Shown piece by piece: positions 1 to 8,057 of a stretch of 36,678 nucleotides of DNA. The stretch spans positions 1 through 36,678 of the forward strand of contig JAJFKF010000001.1 of assembly GCA_021773365.1 (NCBI GenBank). The letters run 5' to 3'. Source of the stretch: Gammaproteobacteria bacterium (GTDB lineage Bacteria; Pseudomonadota; Gammaproteobacteria; Steroidobacterales; Steroidobacteraceae). A program made the position numbers and the translations under genes. The first letter of the stretch is position 1; the number at the start of each line of letters is the position of its first letter. The notes below the pieces were generated by a model that was given only the letters and a program-made list of their open reading frames with translations, was not told the origin of the DNA and searched no databases.

Positions 1-180
1 CCTGAATAGGGCCTGTCCGGTTCGAAGAGCGGGATGTGGAAACGGAGTCATGGACTCTCGATTGCGACACCGCCAGACGAAAGGGGCGGCAACAGTTGAG
101 AGGGTCCTACCGCCACCGCGCCACATCTCGACTCCACACACGGTGTTGAGTCAGCGCCCGGAGGCTGCCTGGCAACAGGG

Positions 181-1725
181 TCAGTACACGTCGCGGCGGT
201 ACAGGCCAGCCTCGATAAGGCGTAGCACTTCGTCTGCCCCGACGATTTCCTCCAGCGCTGATCTCACTCCGGGCTCCATCCCGTCGCGGCTGCCGCAGAC
301 GTAGATGCCTGCGCCCTTGTGCAGCCACTCGCATACGGTTGCCGATGCCTGCAGCAGTTTGTGCTGTACATAGATCTTTGTCTGCTGGTCACGTGAGAAG
401 GCGCAATCCAGGCGGGTCAATACGCCATTGCGCCGCCACAGATCAATGTCGTCGCGGTAGTAGAAATCAGAGGCCGCGCTGCGTTCGCCGAAGATCAGCC
501 AGTTGGGTCCGCGACCGGCCGCCGCCCGGGCCTTCAGATGCGGGCGTATGCCCGCAATGCCGGTGCCGTTGCAGATAAAGATCAGCGGGCGTGCATCGTC
601 CGGTGAGTGGAAAGCACCATGCGACCGGATGCGCGCTTCCAGGCGTGCATCCAGCCAGGCGTGCTCGGTCAGCCAGCCGCTGGCCAGGCCTGGCGTGCCG
701 TCGTCCATTCGGGCCTGACGCACCAGCAGTTCCACCCGACCGTCTGCGGGCAGCGAAGCAATGGAGAATTCCCGCTTCGGTAGCGGCGCCAGCGACTCGG
801 CCAGTACCTGGGGGTGTGCGCCTGCAGACGGCGAGGGCAGAATACTGCGCGCCACCACTTCAGCGAGACGGACAGATCGCCCCTGCAGCTGTACGGTCTC
901 ATGACCACCAAGCTGTGCTGCCTCGAGGAACTGTACGACCCGTTCGGTCCCGTGGCGGGGGCGTATCTCGATGAGGTCGCCGGCCTGCCAGTGGGCCGCT
1001 CTGGCCGGATCGAGCGGTGCCAGCGAGATGTAGAACGTAGGCTGCCCCGCACTTGCCGGATTGGCCAGCGTACGCCCTGCCAGGCGCCAGCTGTCGTAGA
1101 CGGGCTGCTGCCAGCGGGTGGTCGCCCCTGCAGTCAAGGTATCGAGGTGCCGGCGCCAACGTGCCAGCGCTGTTGTATCACCGTTGTCCATCTCCACGGC
1201 GTCAAACAAAGGCTGTGCCCCGTGCCGGCCCAGCCAGTCGTTCAACCTCCGGCCGAAAGCGCAGAAATTCCGGTATTCACGATCGCCCAGTGCCAGCAGA
1301 CCGAAGCGCAATGAGGTGAGGGCAGGCCCGGTTGCTGTCCCGTTGGTCATGAAGCGACTGATGAATGCGGTGGCACCATCCGGAGCATCGCCCTCGCCGG
1401 TGGTGCTGACGACAAACAGGGCGCGCTCAGTCTTGCGCAGTTGCGCGCTTCCCAGAGCGGAGAGTGGCGCGAGGGTCGTGGCTATGCCGGCGCTTTGCAG
1501 GGCGGTGGCGGTTTGTTGCGCGATCTCCTCCGCGCAGCCGGTCTGGCTGGCAAAGGCCACCAGCAGCGGAGGTTGTGCGGAGGAGGCCAGGATAGAGTGG
1601 AATGAATCCTGCCTGCGACGCCGACTGCGAGCCAGCGCTGTACACAGTGCAACGTAAAGCAGCACAAGGGTGGCGGCGCTCCATACTCGCACTGGTCCGG
1701 CGTCAATCCACAGCCAGTCTGGCAT
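181..1725 (-). CDS. Membrane-anchored flavodoxin/FAD/NADPH reductase (sulfite reductase alpha-like)
   Basis: Predicted diflavin reductase of 514 residues that would pass electrons from NADPH through FAD and FMN to a membrane or periplasmic partner. One hydrophobic segment (about residues 17-36) is followed by a basic stretch (RSRRRR), so the catalytic part should face the cytosol. The flavodoxin domain shows FASQTG, STTGEGD and LGDREYRNFC. The FAD domain shows REFSIAS and GLASGWL. The NADPH domain shows CNGTGIAGIRPHL, FGERS and YVCGSRDGM, and the protein ends in DVY as in cytochrome P450 reductase and CysJ relatives. It is the last gene of the PepSY-DUF2271-DUF4198-ApbE operon, 12 bases after apbE. 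No cysI lies nearby, so a role in sulfite reduction is unlikely; supplying electrons to the PepSY/DUF2271 partners is the better inference. Confidence 0.88.
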   Translation of the reverse strand: MPDWLWIDAGPVRVWSAATLVLLYVALCTALARSRRRRQDSFHSILASSAQPPLLVAFASQTGCAEEIAQQTATALQSAGIATTLAPLSALGSAQLRKTERALFVVSTTGEGDAPDGATAFISRFMTNGTATGPALTSLRFGLLALGDREYRNFCAFGRRLNDWLGRHGAQPLFDAVEMDNGDTTALARWRRHLDTLTAGATTRWQQPVYDSWRLAGRTLANPASAGQPTFYISLAPLDPARAAHWQAGDLIEIRPRHGTERVVQFLEAAQLGGHETVQLQGRSVRLAEVVARSILPSPSAGAHPQVLAESLAPLPKREFSIASLPADGRVELLVRQARMDDGTPGLASGWLTEHAWLDARLEARIRSHGAFHSPDDARPLIFICNGTGIAGIRPHLKARAAAGRGPNWLIFGERSAASDFYYRDDIDLWRRNGVLTRLDCAFSRDQQTKIYVQHKLLQASATVCEWLHKGAGIYVCGSRDGMEPGVRSALEEIVGADEVLRLIEAGLYRRDVY

Positions 1726-1737
1726 CTCTGTCGGCGC

Positions 1738-2754
1738 CTAGCAGTCTGCCGCCAGCCAGGCAGCCAGCGCCGGCGACAGGTATTCGGTGAAGCCATCGGC
1801 TGTCCGCGCCGTGAACAGGGCGGCCACGTCGTTGTTGCGAGCGTACTCCGCGCCAGCTTGCACGCCCATTACCAGAAGCGCGGTGGCGAGTGCATCGGCC
1901 TGCATGCAGGCGGAGTGCAGCACGGTCACCGCCGCAAGGCCATTATCAATCGGATAACCACCGCGCGGATCGAGCGCGTGCGAATAGCGTCGTCCCTCGT
2001 GCTCGAAATAGCGCCGATAGTCGCCGGAGGTGGCCGCAGCCACTTCGTGCAGGCCGATGACGGTTTGTCCGATACCCTGGGTATGTGCGGCGGGTGGTTC
2101 CAGGGCCACCCACCAGGGGCTGCCGTCGGGTTTGCAGCCGCGCCCGAGCAGCTCGCCACCGACTTCCACCAGGTAGTGATCCACGCCGAGATCGGTGAGA
2201 TATTCGCCCAGCAAATCCACCGCATAGCCCTTGGCAATCGCGCACAGGTCCAGTTCGATGCCCCCGGCCTGCTGCGCCATTCCCGCCTCGCGATCGAGCG
2301 ACAGCCGCCGCCACCCGCTACGCGTGCGAGCAGCGTCGACCTGAGCGGGGGTGGGTGGCGCAGTCCGCGAACCTGTTGGACCAAAACCCCATAAACGGGT
2401 CAGCGCACCGCCGGTGGGGTCGTAGGCGCCATCGGTGCTCCGCGCGATTGCCAGCGCGCAGTCGAGCACGGTGAACAGTTCTGGTGGCAGCGGGTGCCAT
2501 GTTGAAGCGGCAGCTGAATTGAATTGGCTGAGCGCCGACTGCTCACGCCAGTTGCTCATCTGCGCGTCGACCTGCTCAAGCCTGTCCTGCATATCCTCTT
2601 GCACAATTTCGACAGGCAGCGTGACCGGCGCGGCGAGCTTTACTGTCCAACTCGTCCCCATGGTCTGGCCGCCATAGGTCTGCAGTGGTCCTGACGGTGG
2701 GCCGTGGACATGCAGTACCTTCGGCAGTTCCGGGGGAACCAGGACCCGGCGCAT
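1738..2754 (-). CDS. apbE: FAD:protein FMN transferase (ApbE family)
   Basis: 338 residues. ApbE enzymes move FMN from FAD onto a Ser/Thr of target proteins, using Mg2+. Family motifs are present: GGQTMGTSW near the N terminus, the AIAKGYAVDLL and VEVGGELLGRG region, and HALDPRGGYPIDNG followed by CMQADALATALLVMG, which holds the metal-binding Asp. The start codon overlaps the stop of the upstream DUF4198 gene (TAATG), which indicates translational coupling and supports this start. Oddly, the N terminus (MRRVLVPPELPKVLHVHG) has no hydrophobic signal peptide or lipobox, although most ApbE proteins are exported and the likely substrate (the DUF2271 protein upstream) has one. It may be a cytosolic form, or its export route is not visible here. 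Confidence 0.93.
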   Translation of the reverse strand: MRRVLVPPELPKVLHVHGPPSGPLQTYGGQTMGTSWTVKLAAPVTLPVEIVQEDMQDRLEQVDAQMSNWREQSALSQFNSAAASTWHPLPPELFTVLDCALAIARSTDGAYDPTGGALTRLWGFGPTGSRTAPPTPAQVDAARTRSGWRRLSLDREAGMAQQAGGIELDLCAIAKGYAVDLLGEYLTDLGVDHYLVEVGGELLGRGCKPDGSPWWVALEPPAAHTQGIGQTVIGLHEVAAATSGDYRRYFEHEGRRYSHALDPRGGYPIDNGLAAVTVLHSACMQADALATALLVMGVQAGAEYARNNDVAALFTARTADGFTEYLSPALAAWLAADC

Positions 2755-3608
2755 TACTGCGGCAGGACCTCGAGTGTGACGCTATAGCTGGCGCGGCGCG
2801 CGGGCCGTTCCTGCGGGTCGTTTGTGGAGGCCTGCGAGGGTCCGGCGCCGCCCGGCATTCCGCGTCCGCCCACCGAGACGTTCAGCCAGTACATACCCGG
2901 GTACGGCCAGGTCACTTCGAACTCGCCGTTCTCCCCGGTGGTGGTGGTAATTTCCTGCAACGCATCGCGATAGCGGATGCCCTCGCGGATGATGGTCACG
3001 GTCAGTCCGGCGGCCGGCGCGCCGTCCAGCACGAATCTCATTCGTGCCGTTTCGCCCGCGAACAGGTCATTGGGATGGGTGATGGGCACCAGCTCCAGTC
3101 CCTGGCCCTCGGGCTTGAACACGGTCTCGGTGGGCGCGCCGGCGGTTACGAATACTTCTACGCGGTTGTGCGACTGCGTGACCTGCAGATTCTGCGCATC
3201 CGCCGGCACTTCGGCCTGCAGGCGCGCGGCATTGCCGCGCCAGCGTTTGCTTTCTCCGTTCTCCGTGTAACGGGCGAACATCGATTCGTCGGCGATGCTG
3301 ATCCGGTAGGTGCCGTTCATGGCGAGCTTCACATCGAAGCTGCTGCGAAACTTGCCGGTGCGGGGGTTCTGCGCCGGTACGGTTGAGCCATCCGGAGTAG
3401 TAATAGTGAGGTTGTCGAGCCTTGAGGCGTTGTGGTCGAAGTAGAACAGATCGTTGGAGCGCGCGGCATCGACCGTGATCCATGGGTCCTCACCGGACAG
3501 CACGGTAGAGGAGGGCAGCATCCAGGCGCGATGGGCCTCGGCGGTGGGCAAAGCGGTGACAAGTAGCAGTATCGGGGTCAGAGCAAGGATTGCGCTGGAT
3601 GGTTTCAT
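2754..3608 (-). CDS. DUF4198 domain periplasmic protein
   Basis: 284 residues with a clear signal peptide (residues 1-25, hydrophobic core ALTPILLLVTALP, cleavage after AEA). The mature protein would begin HRAWMLPS, a family-typical His/Trp/Pro start. A beta-rich body follows, with a late Ig-like or carboxypeptidase-regulatory-like part (GENGEFEVTWPYPGMYWLNV). DUF4198 proteins are often found in metal-uptake clusters; the molecular function is not known to me. I chose ATG 3608 rather than the longer frame up to 3734 because GAGGAG lies just upstream and the signal peptide starts there. It sits between the DUF2271 and apbE genes and shares one base with the apbE start. Confidence 0.85.
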   Translation of the reverse strand: MKPSSAILALTPILLLVTALPTAEAHRAWMLPSSTVLSGEDPWITVDAARSNDLFYFDHNASRLDNLTITTPDGSTVPAQNPRTGKFRSSFDVKLAMNGTYRISIADESMFARYTENGESKRWRGNAARLQAEVPADAQNLQVTQSHNRVEVFVTAGAPTETVFKPEGQGLELVPITHPNDLFAGETARMRFVLDGAPAAGLTVTIIREGIRYRDALQEITTTTGENGEFEVTWPYPGMYWLNVSVGGRGMPGGAGPSQASTNDPQERPARRASYSVTLEVLPQ

Positions 3609-3652
3609 GGTCGTTCTCCTCTCGAGACAAAAGGAATGCAGGTAGTGGCGAA

Positions 3653-4168
3653 TCAGGGATTGATTCGCACGTTTATCGCGCCGAGTTCCCGGCTGCCCTG
3701 CGCACGGAGCTGTCGTACCTGATCTGCAGGCCACTGGAAGGTGACTTCCAGCAGCTCGCGCCCGCCGACTTCACGTGCCGCTTCTACAATCAACCGGTAC
3801 TCACCCGGCGGCAGGTCCAGCAATGCCGGATGTCCGGCGGTGAAAGTCAGCGTGTGTTCGCCCGGTGCGCGGGTGGCTCCGCTCACCCCGTCAGCGGGCA
3901 TCTGCAGTTCCCGTCCCAGACGCCGCCACCACTGACGCAGATCCTTGAGCCACTCGGTGCCTTCATTGTTTTTCAGGTTCACGTCGTACCACACGGCCAG
4001 GTTCTGCAGCCGGCTTCGGTCCGGGCTTTCCAGCCACACGGCAAGGTAGGGCTGGTGATATTCGGCGACGTGCAGCCGCGGAATCTGCACGGTGACTTCC
4101 AGCTGGGCGACGCCTGCCGGCGCGGCCGTGGCGGCGCTGCACAGCGCCAGGGGTATCAGCTTGTTCAT
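3653..4168 (-). CDS. DUF2271 protein, predicted flavinylated periplasmic electron carrier
   Basis: 171 residues. A short signal peptide (about 1-21, MNKLIPLALCSAATAAPAGVA) precedes a compact domain typical of DUF2271 (YLAVWLESPDRSRLQNLAVW). Residues 93-99 read DGVSGAT, which matches the ApbE target pattern in which the final Thr receives FMN; Thr99 is therefore the predicted flavin site. This agrees with an apbE gene two genes downstream. The likely role, inferred from such clusters, is to carry electrons in the periplasm between the PepSY membrane protein and ferric substrates. ATG 4168 is preferred over ATG 4180 because GAGG sits at good distance; the longer frame to 4339 runs into the upstream gene. 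Confidence 0.85.
   Translation of the reverse strand: MNKLIPLALCSAATAAPAGVAQLEVTVQIPRLHVAEYHQPYLAVWLESPDRSRLQNLAVWYDVNLKNNEGTEWLKDLRQWWRRLGRELQMPADGVSGATRAPGEHTLTFTAGHPALLDLPPGEYRLIVEAAREVGGRELLEVTFQWPADQVRQLRAQGSRELGAINVRINP
3872..3892 (-). other. Predicted FMN attachment motif in the DUF2271 protein
   Basis: These codons encode D93-G-V-S-G-A-T99. The ApbE target pattern is Asp, a few residues, Ser/Thr-Gly-Ala-Thr/Ser, with FMN esterified to the last Thr/Ser. The match was read directly from the minus strand; flavinylation itself is inferred. Confidence 0.75.
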
Positions 4169-4190
4169 GGGAGACCTCATGGCGGGCAAT

Positions 4191-4805
4191 TCAGTGAATA
4201 AAAAGCAGAGCGAGCAGCAGCGGCAGCAGCAGGCCGAAACCCACGGTGGGCCAGGTGGATGGACGCTGACTGGCATGGAGTTTGAGCAGCAACAGGCCGG
4301 TGATGCTGAAAACAAGGCAGGCCACTGCGAGTACATCAAGGAAGATCGTCCATGCCAGCCCGGTGTTGCGACCTTTGTGCAGGTCGTTCAGATAGGCAAT
4401 CCAGCCGCGATCGGTGTCTTCGTGGCGCACTGCGCCGGTTTGAAGGTCAACGCTGAGCCAGGCGTCACCGCCGGGCCGGGGCAGCGCCAGATAGACTTCG
4501 TCGGCAGACCACTCCGCGGGACGAGTGCCGGTTTTCACCGATAGCTGCTCGGCCAGCCACGTGCGCAAGTCCGGTGGCAGCGGGGCGCTGTTGTTGTCAG
4601 GTGTCGGGAGCCGCGTCAGCAAGTCATGTGGCAGCTGCCTATCCTGGGTGACGACGCTGGGCGTGGCGGGAATGTGTGCGGCGTGATTGAGCGTGATGCC
4701 GGTGAAACTCAGCAGCACCATGCCTGTCAGGCACAATGCAGCGCTAACCCAGTGCCACAGGTGCAGCGTCTTCAACCAGTATGCGCGGCGTCCGGAACTA
4801 GCCAT
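4191..4805 (-). CDS. PepSY-associated TM protein (iron-uptake type)
   Basis: 204 residues. The N terminus has the family's WLKTLHLWHWVSAALCLTGMVLLSFTGITLNH pattern (first TM helix, with His residues that could bind haem). A periplasmic PepSY-like domain runs from about 45 to 140 (SADEVYLALPRPGGDAWLSVDLQTGAVRHE). The LHKGRNTG loop, a second TM helix (about 152-173) and a final hydrophobic stretch (about 186-203) complete it. Related proteins are thought to move electrons across the inner membrane for reduction of ferric siderophores. It is the first gene of the five-gene minus-strand operon. No strong Shine-Dalgarno sequence precedes ATG 4805. A Fur-like site lies about 200 bases upstream. Confidence 0.85.
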   Translation of the reverse strand: MASSGRRAYWLKTLHLWHWVSAALCLTGMVLLSFTGITLNHAAHIPATPSVVTQDRQLPHDLLTRLPTPDNNSAPLPPDLRTWLAEQLSVKTGTRPAEWSADEVYLALPRPGGDAWLSVDLQTGAVRHEDTDRGWIAYLNDLHKGRNTGLAWTIFLDVLAVACLVFSITGLLLLKLHASQRPSTWPTVGFGLLLPLLLALLFIH

Positions 4806-5002
4806 AGGGTCGACAGCGGTCTGCCCTGCGATTGCGTGCCGCAGGGGCGGATGCGAGGAACCTGCGCAATGTGCGGCGATGGATCAACGGAACTTCATCA
4901 GTGCAGTCAGTGAAATCGAGCGTCTCGCGTCGGCAGGGTCAACATGGCAGGGACTCCCGTAAGCATATGGAGAGGTAGTGACAGCGCGGCGCGACTTTAA
5001 GT

Positions 5003-5021
5003 GAGAACCATTATCATTTGC
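5003..5021. promoter_or_regulatory. Fur-box-like operator
   Basis: The 19 bases from 5003 match the classic Fur consensus at 13 of 19 positions (core CATTATCATTT). It lies in the divergent gap between the PepSY operon and tonB and overlaps the -35 element proposed for tonB. Iron-dependent repression of both directions is the inference. Confidence 0.6.
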
Positions 5022-5046
5022 AAGCTGTCACGGGCTGGCGTATCTT
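5018..5046 (+). promoter_or_regulatory. Candidate sigma70 promoter of tonB
   Basis: TTGCAA (5018-5023), a 17-base spacer and TATCTT (5041-5046). Transcription would begin near 5053, only a few bases before ATG 5056, so the message would be almost leaderless; no Shine-Dalgarno sequence is seen. The -35 element overlaps the Fur-like site. Confidence 0.4.
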
Positions 5047-5055
5047 TGCGCCCGT

Positions 5056-5703
5056 ATGTACACGCGGAATGCCTATATCGACGGTGTACGCGATCCGCGC
5101 CGGGTCGCGGCCATGCTCTTGGTCGCCCTGGCCCATGTGGGCGTGGTGTACGCGCTGGTCAACTGGGGGCTGAAGGCCGAGCGTCCGCCCGTTCAGGCAC
5201 CGATGCATGTGGGCCTGATCGCCGAAGAACAGGTGGTGGCCGAAGTGAAGCGTCCGCCGCAACCGGAAATCACCGTGCCACCGGTATATGTCGAGCCACC
5301 GCAGATCGATATTCCCTTGTTTGCCGAGTCGCCGCGCTCGATTGCGGTGACCTCCCGCAAGCCGCCGCAAGCAGCGGATCCCACTCCCGCTGCCAAATCC
5401 TCCGCGCCGAAACTGGTGTCCACGGTGGAGTACCTCGAACCACTGCGCCCGAGGTATCCACCGACTTCGCGGCGTCTGCGCGAAGAAGGGCTGGTGGTGC
5501 TGCTGGTGCTGGTCGATGAGCGCGGGACGGCAAGTCGCATTGAAGTACGTGATTCCAGCGGCCACAGTCGCCTGGACCGGGCGGCGCGGGAGGCAGTGGA
5601 GTGCGCGCGTTTCAAGCCGTATCGTGAGGGCGGTGTCGCCCAGGCTGCCCTGGTGCTGATTCCCGTCGAATTTTCCCTGAATTCGCGCATCGCGCGGCGC
5701 TGA
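5056..5703 (+). CDS. tonB: TonB family energy transducer
   Basis: 215 residues. TonB links the proton-driven ExbBD complex to outer-membrane receptors for iron complexes. Visible parts: a short cytosolic N terminus, one TM anchor (about residues 17-36), a periplasmic linker rich in Pro with Glu and Lys (EVKRPPQPEITVPPVYVEPPQ), and a C-terminal TonB domain from about 125 (LRPRYPPTSRRLREEGLVVLLVLVDERG, then SSGHSRLDRAAREAVECARFKPY). No exbB or exbD lies in the window. The divergent iron-reduction operon and the Fur-like site point to iron supply. ATG 5056 is the only start that keeps the whole TM anchor; no Shine-Dalgarno sequence precedes it. Confidence 0.85.
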   Translation: MYTRNAYIDGVRDPRRVAAMLLVALAHVGVVYALVNWGLKAERPPVQAPMHVGLIAEEQVVAEVKRPPQPEITVPPVYVEPPQIDIPLFAESPRSIAVTSRKPPQAADPTPAAKSSAPKLVSTVEYLEPLRPRYPPTSRRLREEGLVVLLVLVDERGTASRIEVRDSSGHSRLDRAAREAVECARFKPYREGGVAQAALVLIPVEFSLNSRIARR

Positions 5704-5792
5704 TTCCGGCCGCCCCGACAAGCAACCGCAACCAAAGCGACCTTCACGGCTGATATCATCCCCGGCTCCCCTGAGTCGAGCGAAGGATCAAC

Positions 5793-6872
5793 GTGCGCGT
5801 TTTCAACTTCTCACCTGGACCGGCGGCCTTGCCGCTGGAAGTGTTGCAACAGGCCCGCGAGGAGCTGCCCGACTGGCAAGGTCTGGGCATGTCCGTCATG
5901 GAAGTCAGCCATCGCGGCAAGGCTTTTCTCGAGGTGGCAGCGCGGGCCGAGGCGGATCTGCGCGAGCTTCTTGCCATTCCAGCCGGTTACAAGGTGCTTT
6001 TCCTGCAGGGTGGTGCGGCCGCGCAGTTTGCGGCTGTGCCAATGAACCTGGCCGCGGCGCAGGCCGAGGTCGATTACATCAACACCGGTGCATGGTCAAA
6101 GAAGGCAATCAAGGAAGCGGCGCGCTTCTGCAAGGTGAATGTTGTTGCCGATGAGGCTGCCAGCGCGTATACCACCGTCCCCGCAGCCGAAGCGCTGCGG
6201 CTCACGCCTGGCGCCGCATATCTGCACTACACGCCTAACGAGACCATCGGCGGAGTGGAATTTCCCTATGTGCCCGACAGCGGTGACACGCCGCTGGTGG
6301 CGGACATGTCCTCAACCATTCTCTCGCGGCCTGTCGACATCAGCCGCTTCGCGCTCATATACGCAGGTGCACAGAAAAACATCGGCCCATCGGGCCTGTG
6401 TATCGTGATTGTGCGCGAGGATCTCATTGGCAAGGCGCGTGCAGGCACTCCATCGGTGTGGGACTACAAGGCCATGGCCGATGAGGGCTCCATGCTCAAC
6501 ACGCCGCCCACCTTCGGTTGGTACATTGCTGGGCTGGTATTTCAGTGGCTGAAGCGTCAGGGCGGCCTGCAGGCTGTCGCCGCAGTGAATCGAGCCAAGG
6601 CCGAGAAGCTCTACGCCGCTATCGACAGCTCGGGTTATTACAGCAACCCGGTGGCGCGAAATTGCCGTTCGTGGATGAATGTGCCTTTTACGCTGGCCAA
6701 TCCCGAGCTCGACAAGAAATTCCTGGCGCAGGCGCAGGAAGCAGGGCTCGCCAATCTGAAGGGTCACCGTTCCGTCGGCGGCATGCGCGCGAGCATCTAC
6801 AATGCCATGCCCATGGCGGGCGTGGATGCACTGGTGCAGTTCATGCACGAATTCCAACAACAAAATGGATGA
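5793..6872 (+). CDS. serC: Phosphoserine aminotransferase
   Basis: 359 residues, the usual SerC length. It converts 3-phosphohydroxypyruvate and glutamate to phosphoserine (second step of serine synthesis) and often also serves pyridoxal phosphate synthesis. Family signatures: NFSPGPAALPLEVL at the N terminus, LFLQGGAAAQF, HYTPNETIGGVEF, and YAGAQKNIGPSG, where Lys195 should bind PLP. It starts with GTG 5793 after GAAGGA. Only three bases separate its stop from the next gene, serA, so the two serine-pathway genes form an operon. gyrA, which often precedes serC in gammaproteobacteria, is absent here. Confidence 0.96.
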   Translation: MRVFNFSPGPAALPLEVLQQAREELPDWQGLGMSVMEVSHRGKAFLEVAARAEADLRELLAIPAGYKVLFLQGGAAAQFAAVPMNLAAAQAEVDYINTGAWSKKAIKEAARFCKVNVVADEAASAYTTVPAAEALRLTPGAAYLHYTPNETIGGVEFPYVPDSGDTPLVADMSSTILSRPVDISRFALIYAGAQKNIGPSGLCIVIVREDLIGKARAGTPSVWDYKAMADEGSMLNTPPTFGWYIAGLVFQWLKRQGGLQAVAAVNRAKAEKLYAAIDSSGYYSNPVARNCRSWMNVPFTLANPELDKKFLAQAQEAGLANLKGHRSVGGMRASIYNAMPMAGVDALVQFMHEFQQQNG

Positions 6873-6875
6873 AGG

Positions 6876-8057
6876 ATGATCTACAAGATACTTACCCTGA
6901 ACAACATTTCTCCACGCGGTCTTGAGCGGCTGCCCCGCGAGCGCTATACCGTCGCCGCGGATATGGCGCTGCTGGAAAACAGCCCCGATGCAGTGCTGGT
7001 GCGCTCGGCGGACATGCACGCCATGCAGATACCAGACAGCGTGAAGGCCGTGGGCCGTGCTGGCGCGGGCGTCAACAATATTCCCGTGGCCGCGCTCAGC
7101 AAGCGTGGTGTGCCGGTATTCAATGCGCCGGGCGCCAATGCCAACGCTGTCAAGGAGCTGGTGTTGGCGGGCATGTTTCTGGCTGCACGCAATCTGTGTC
7201 AGGCCTGGAATTACGTTCACGACCTTCAAGGCGATGATGCGTCCATCGCCGCGGCGGTTGAGAAGGGCAAGAAGAAGTTTGTCGGTTTCGAGCTGCCCGG
7301 CCGCACGCTAGGTGTCGTGGGTCTCGGTGCCATCGGCGTGGAGGTGGCTAATGCGGCGCTCGGTTTGCATATGAAGGCGCTGGGTTACGATCCGCAGATC
7401 ACCGTGCAGCGCGCCTGGCAGTTGTCCTCCGGCGTCGAGCAGGCCCGGAGCTTGGAGGACCTGTTTTCCCGTGCGGACATGATCACCTTGCATGTGCCGC
7501 TCAACGACGCCACGCGTGGCCTGGTGAATTCCGCGCGCATCGCCCTGCTGCCCAAGGGTGCAGTGGTCCTCAATTTCTCCCGCGGAGGCATCGTGGATGA
7601 GGCGGCAGTGGTCGCCGCGCTCGATAGTGGGCATCTGCATGCCTACGTGTGCGACTTTCCCACCGACCATATCCGGCGCCACCCGCGTGTGGTGGCATTG
7701 CCGCACCTGGGTGCCTCCACCGGTGAAGCCGAGGAGAACTGCGCCGTCATGGTGACCGACACCGTGCGCGAATACCTGGAAAACGGCAATGTGCGCCACG
7801 CGGTGAATTTCCCCGATGCCCTGCTGCCGCGTACGGCCGATGAGCATCGCCTGGCGATCGCCAACAGTAATGTGCCGAATATGGTGGGCCAGATCTCCAC
7901 CTGTCTGGCCAGCGCCAATCTCAATATTGAGGATCTGCTCAACAAGTCCCGCGGTGAAGTGGCCTATACGCTGATTGATACCGACGCGCCCATTCCACCG
8001 TCAGTACGGGACAAGATCGGCTCCATCGCCGGCGTACTCTCGGCCCGCATCATATGA
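6876..8057 (+). CDS. serA: D-3-phosphoglycerate dehydrogenase, short ACT type
   Basis: 393 residues. Oxidises 3-phosphoglycerate with NAD+ (first step of serine synthesis). NAD-binding fold with VVGLGAIG at 148-154; catalytic Arg236 in NFSRGGIVDE and His277 in LPHLGAST. The catalytic Glu seen in the E. coli enzyme (FPTEP) is not conserved: this reads DFPTDH, as I recall for the shorter SerA subgroup. A C-terminal ACT domain (about 320-393, ending SIAGVLSARII) should give serine feedback control. Its stop overlaps the start of pheA by four bases (ATGA). Placement directly after serC supports serine synthesis over other D-2-hydroxyacid dehydrogenase roles. Confidence 0.92.
   Translation: MIYKILTLNNISPRGLERLPRERYTVAADMALLENSPDAVLVRSADMHAMQIPDSVKAVGRAGAGVNNIPVAALSKRGVPVFNAPGANANAVKELVLAGMFLAARNLCQAWNYVHDLQGDDASIAAAVEKGKKKFVGFELPGRTLGVVGLGAIGVEVANAALGLHMKALGYDPQITVQRAWQLSSGVEQARSLEDLFSRADMITLHVPLNDATRGLVNSARIALLPKGAVVLNFSRGGIVDEAAVVAALDSGHLHAYVCDFPTDHIRRHPRVVALPHLGASTGEAEENCAVMVTDTVREYLENGNVRHAVNFPDALLPRTADEHRLAIANSNVPNMVGQISTCLASANLNIEDLLNKSRGEVAYTLIDTDAPIPPSVRDKIGSIAGVLSARII

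Noticed and set aside
50-304. Open frame of 84 codons at the left edge
   Set aside because: Overlaps the reductase 3' end on the other strand, with no family features or ribosome binding site.
181-1725. Reading the diflavin protein as assimilatory sulfite reductase (CysJ)
   Set aside because: No cysI or other sulfur genes nearby; the N-terminal TM anchor and the ApbE/PepSY context argue for iron reduction instead.
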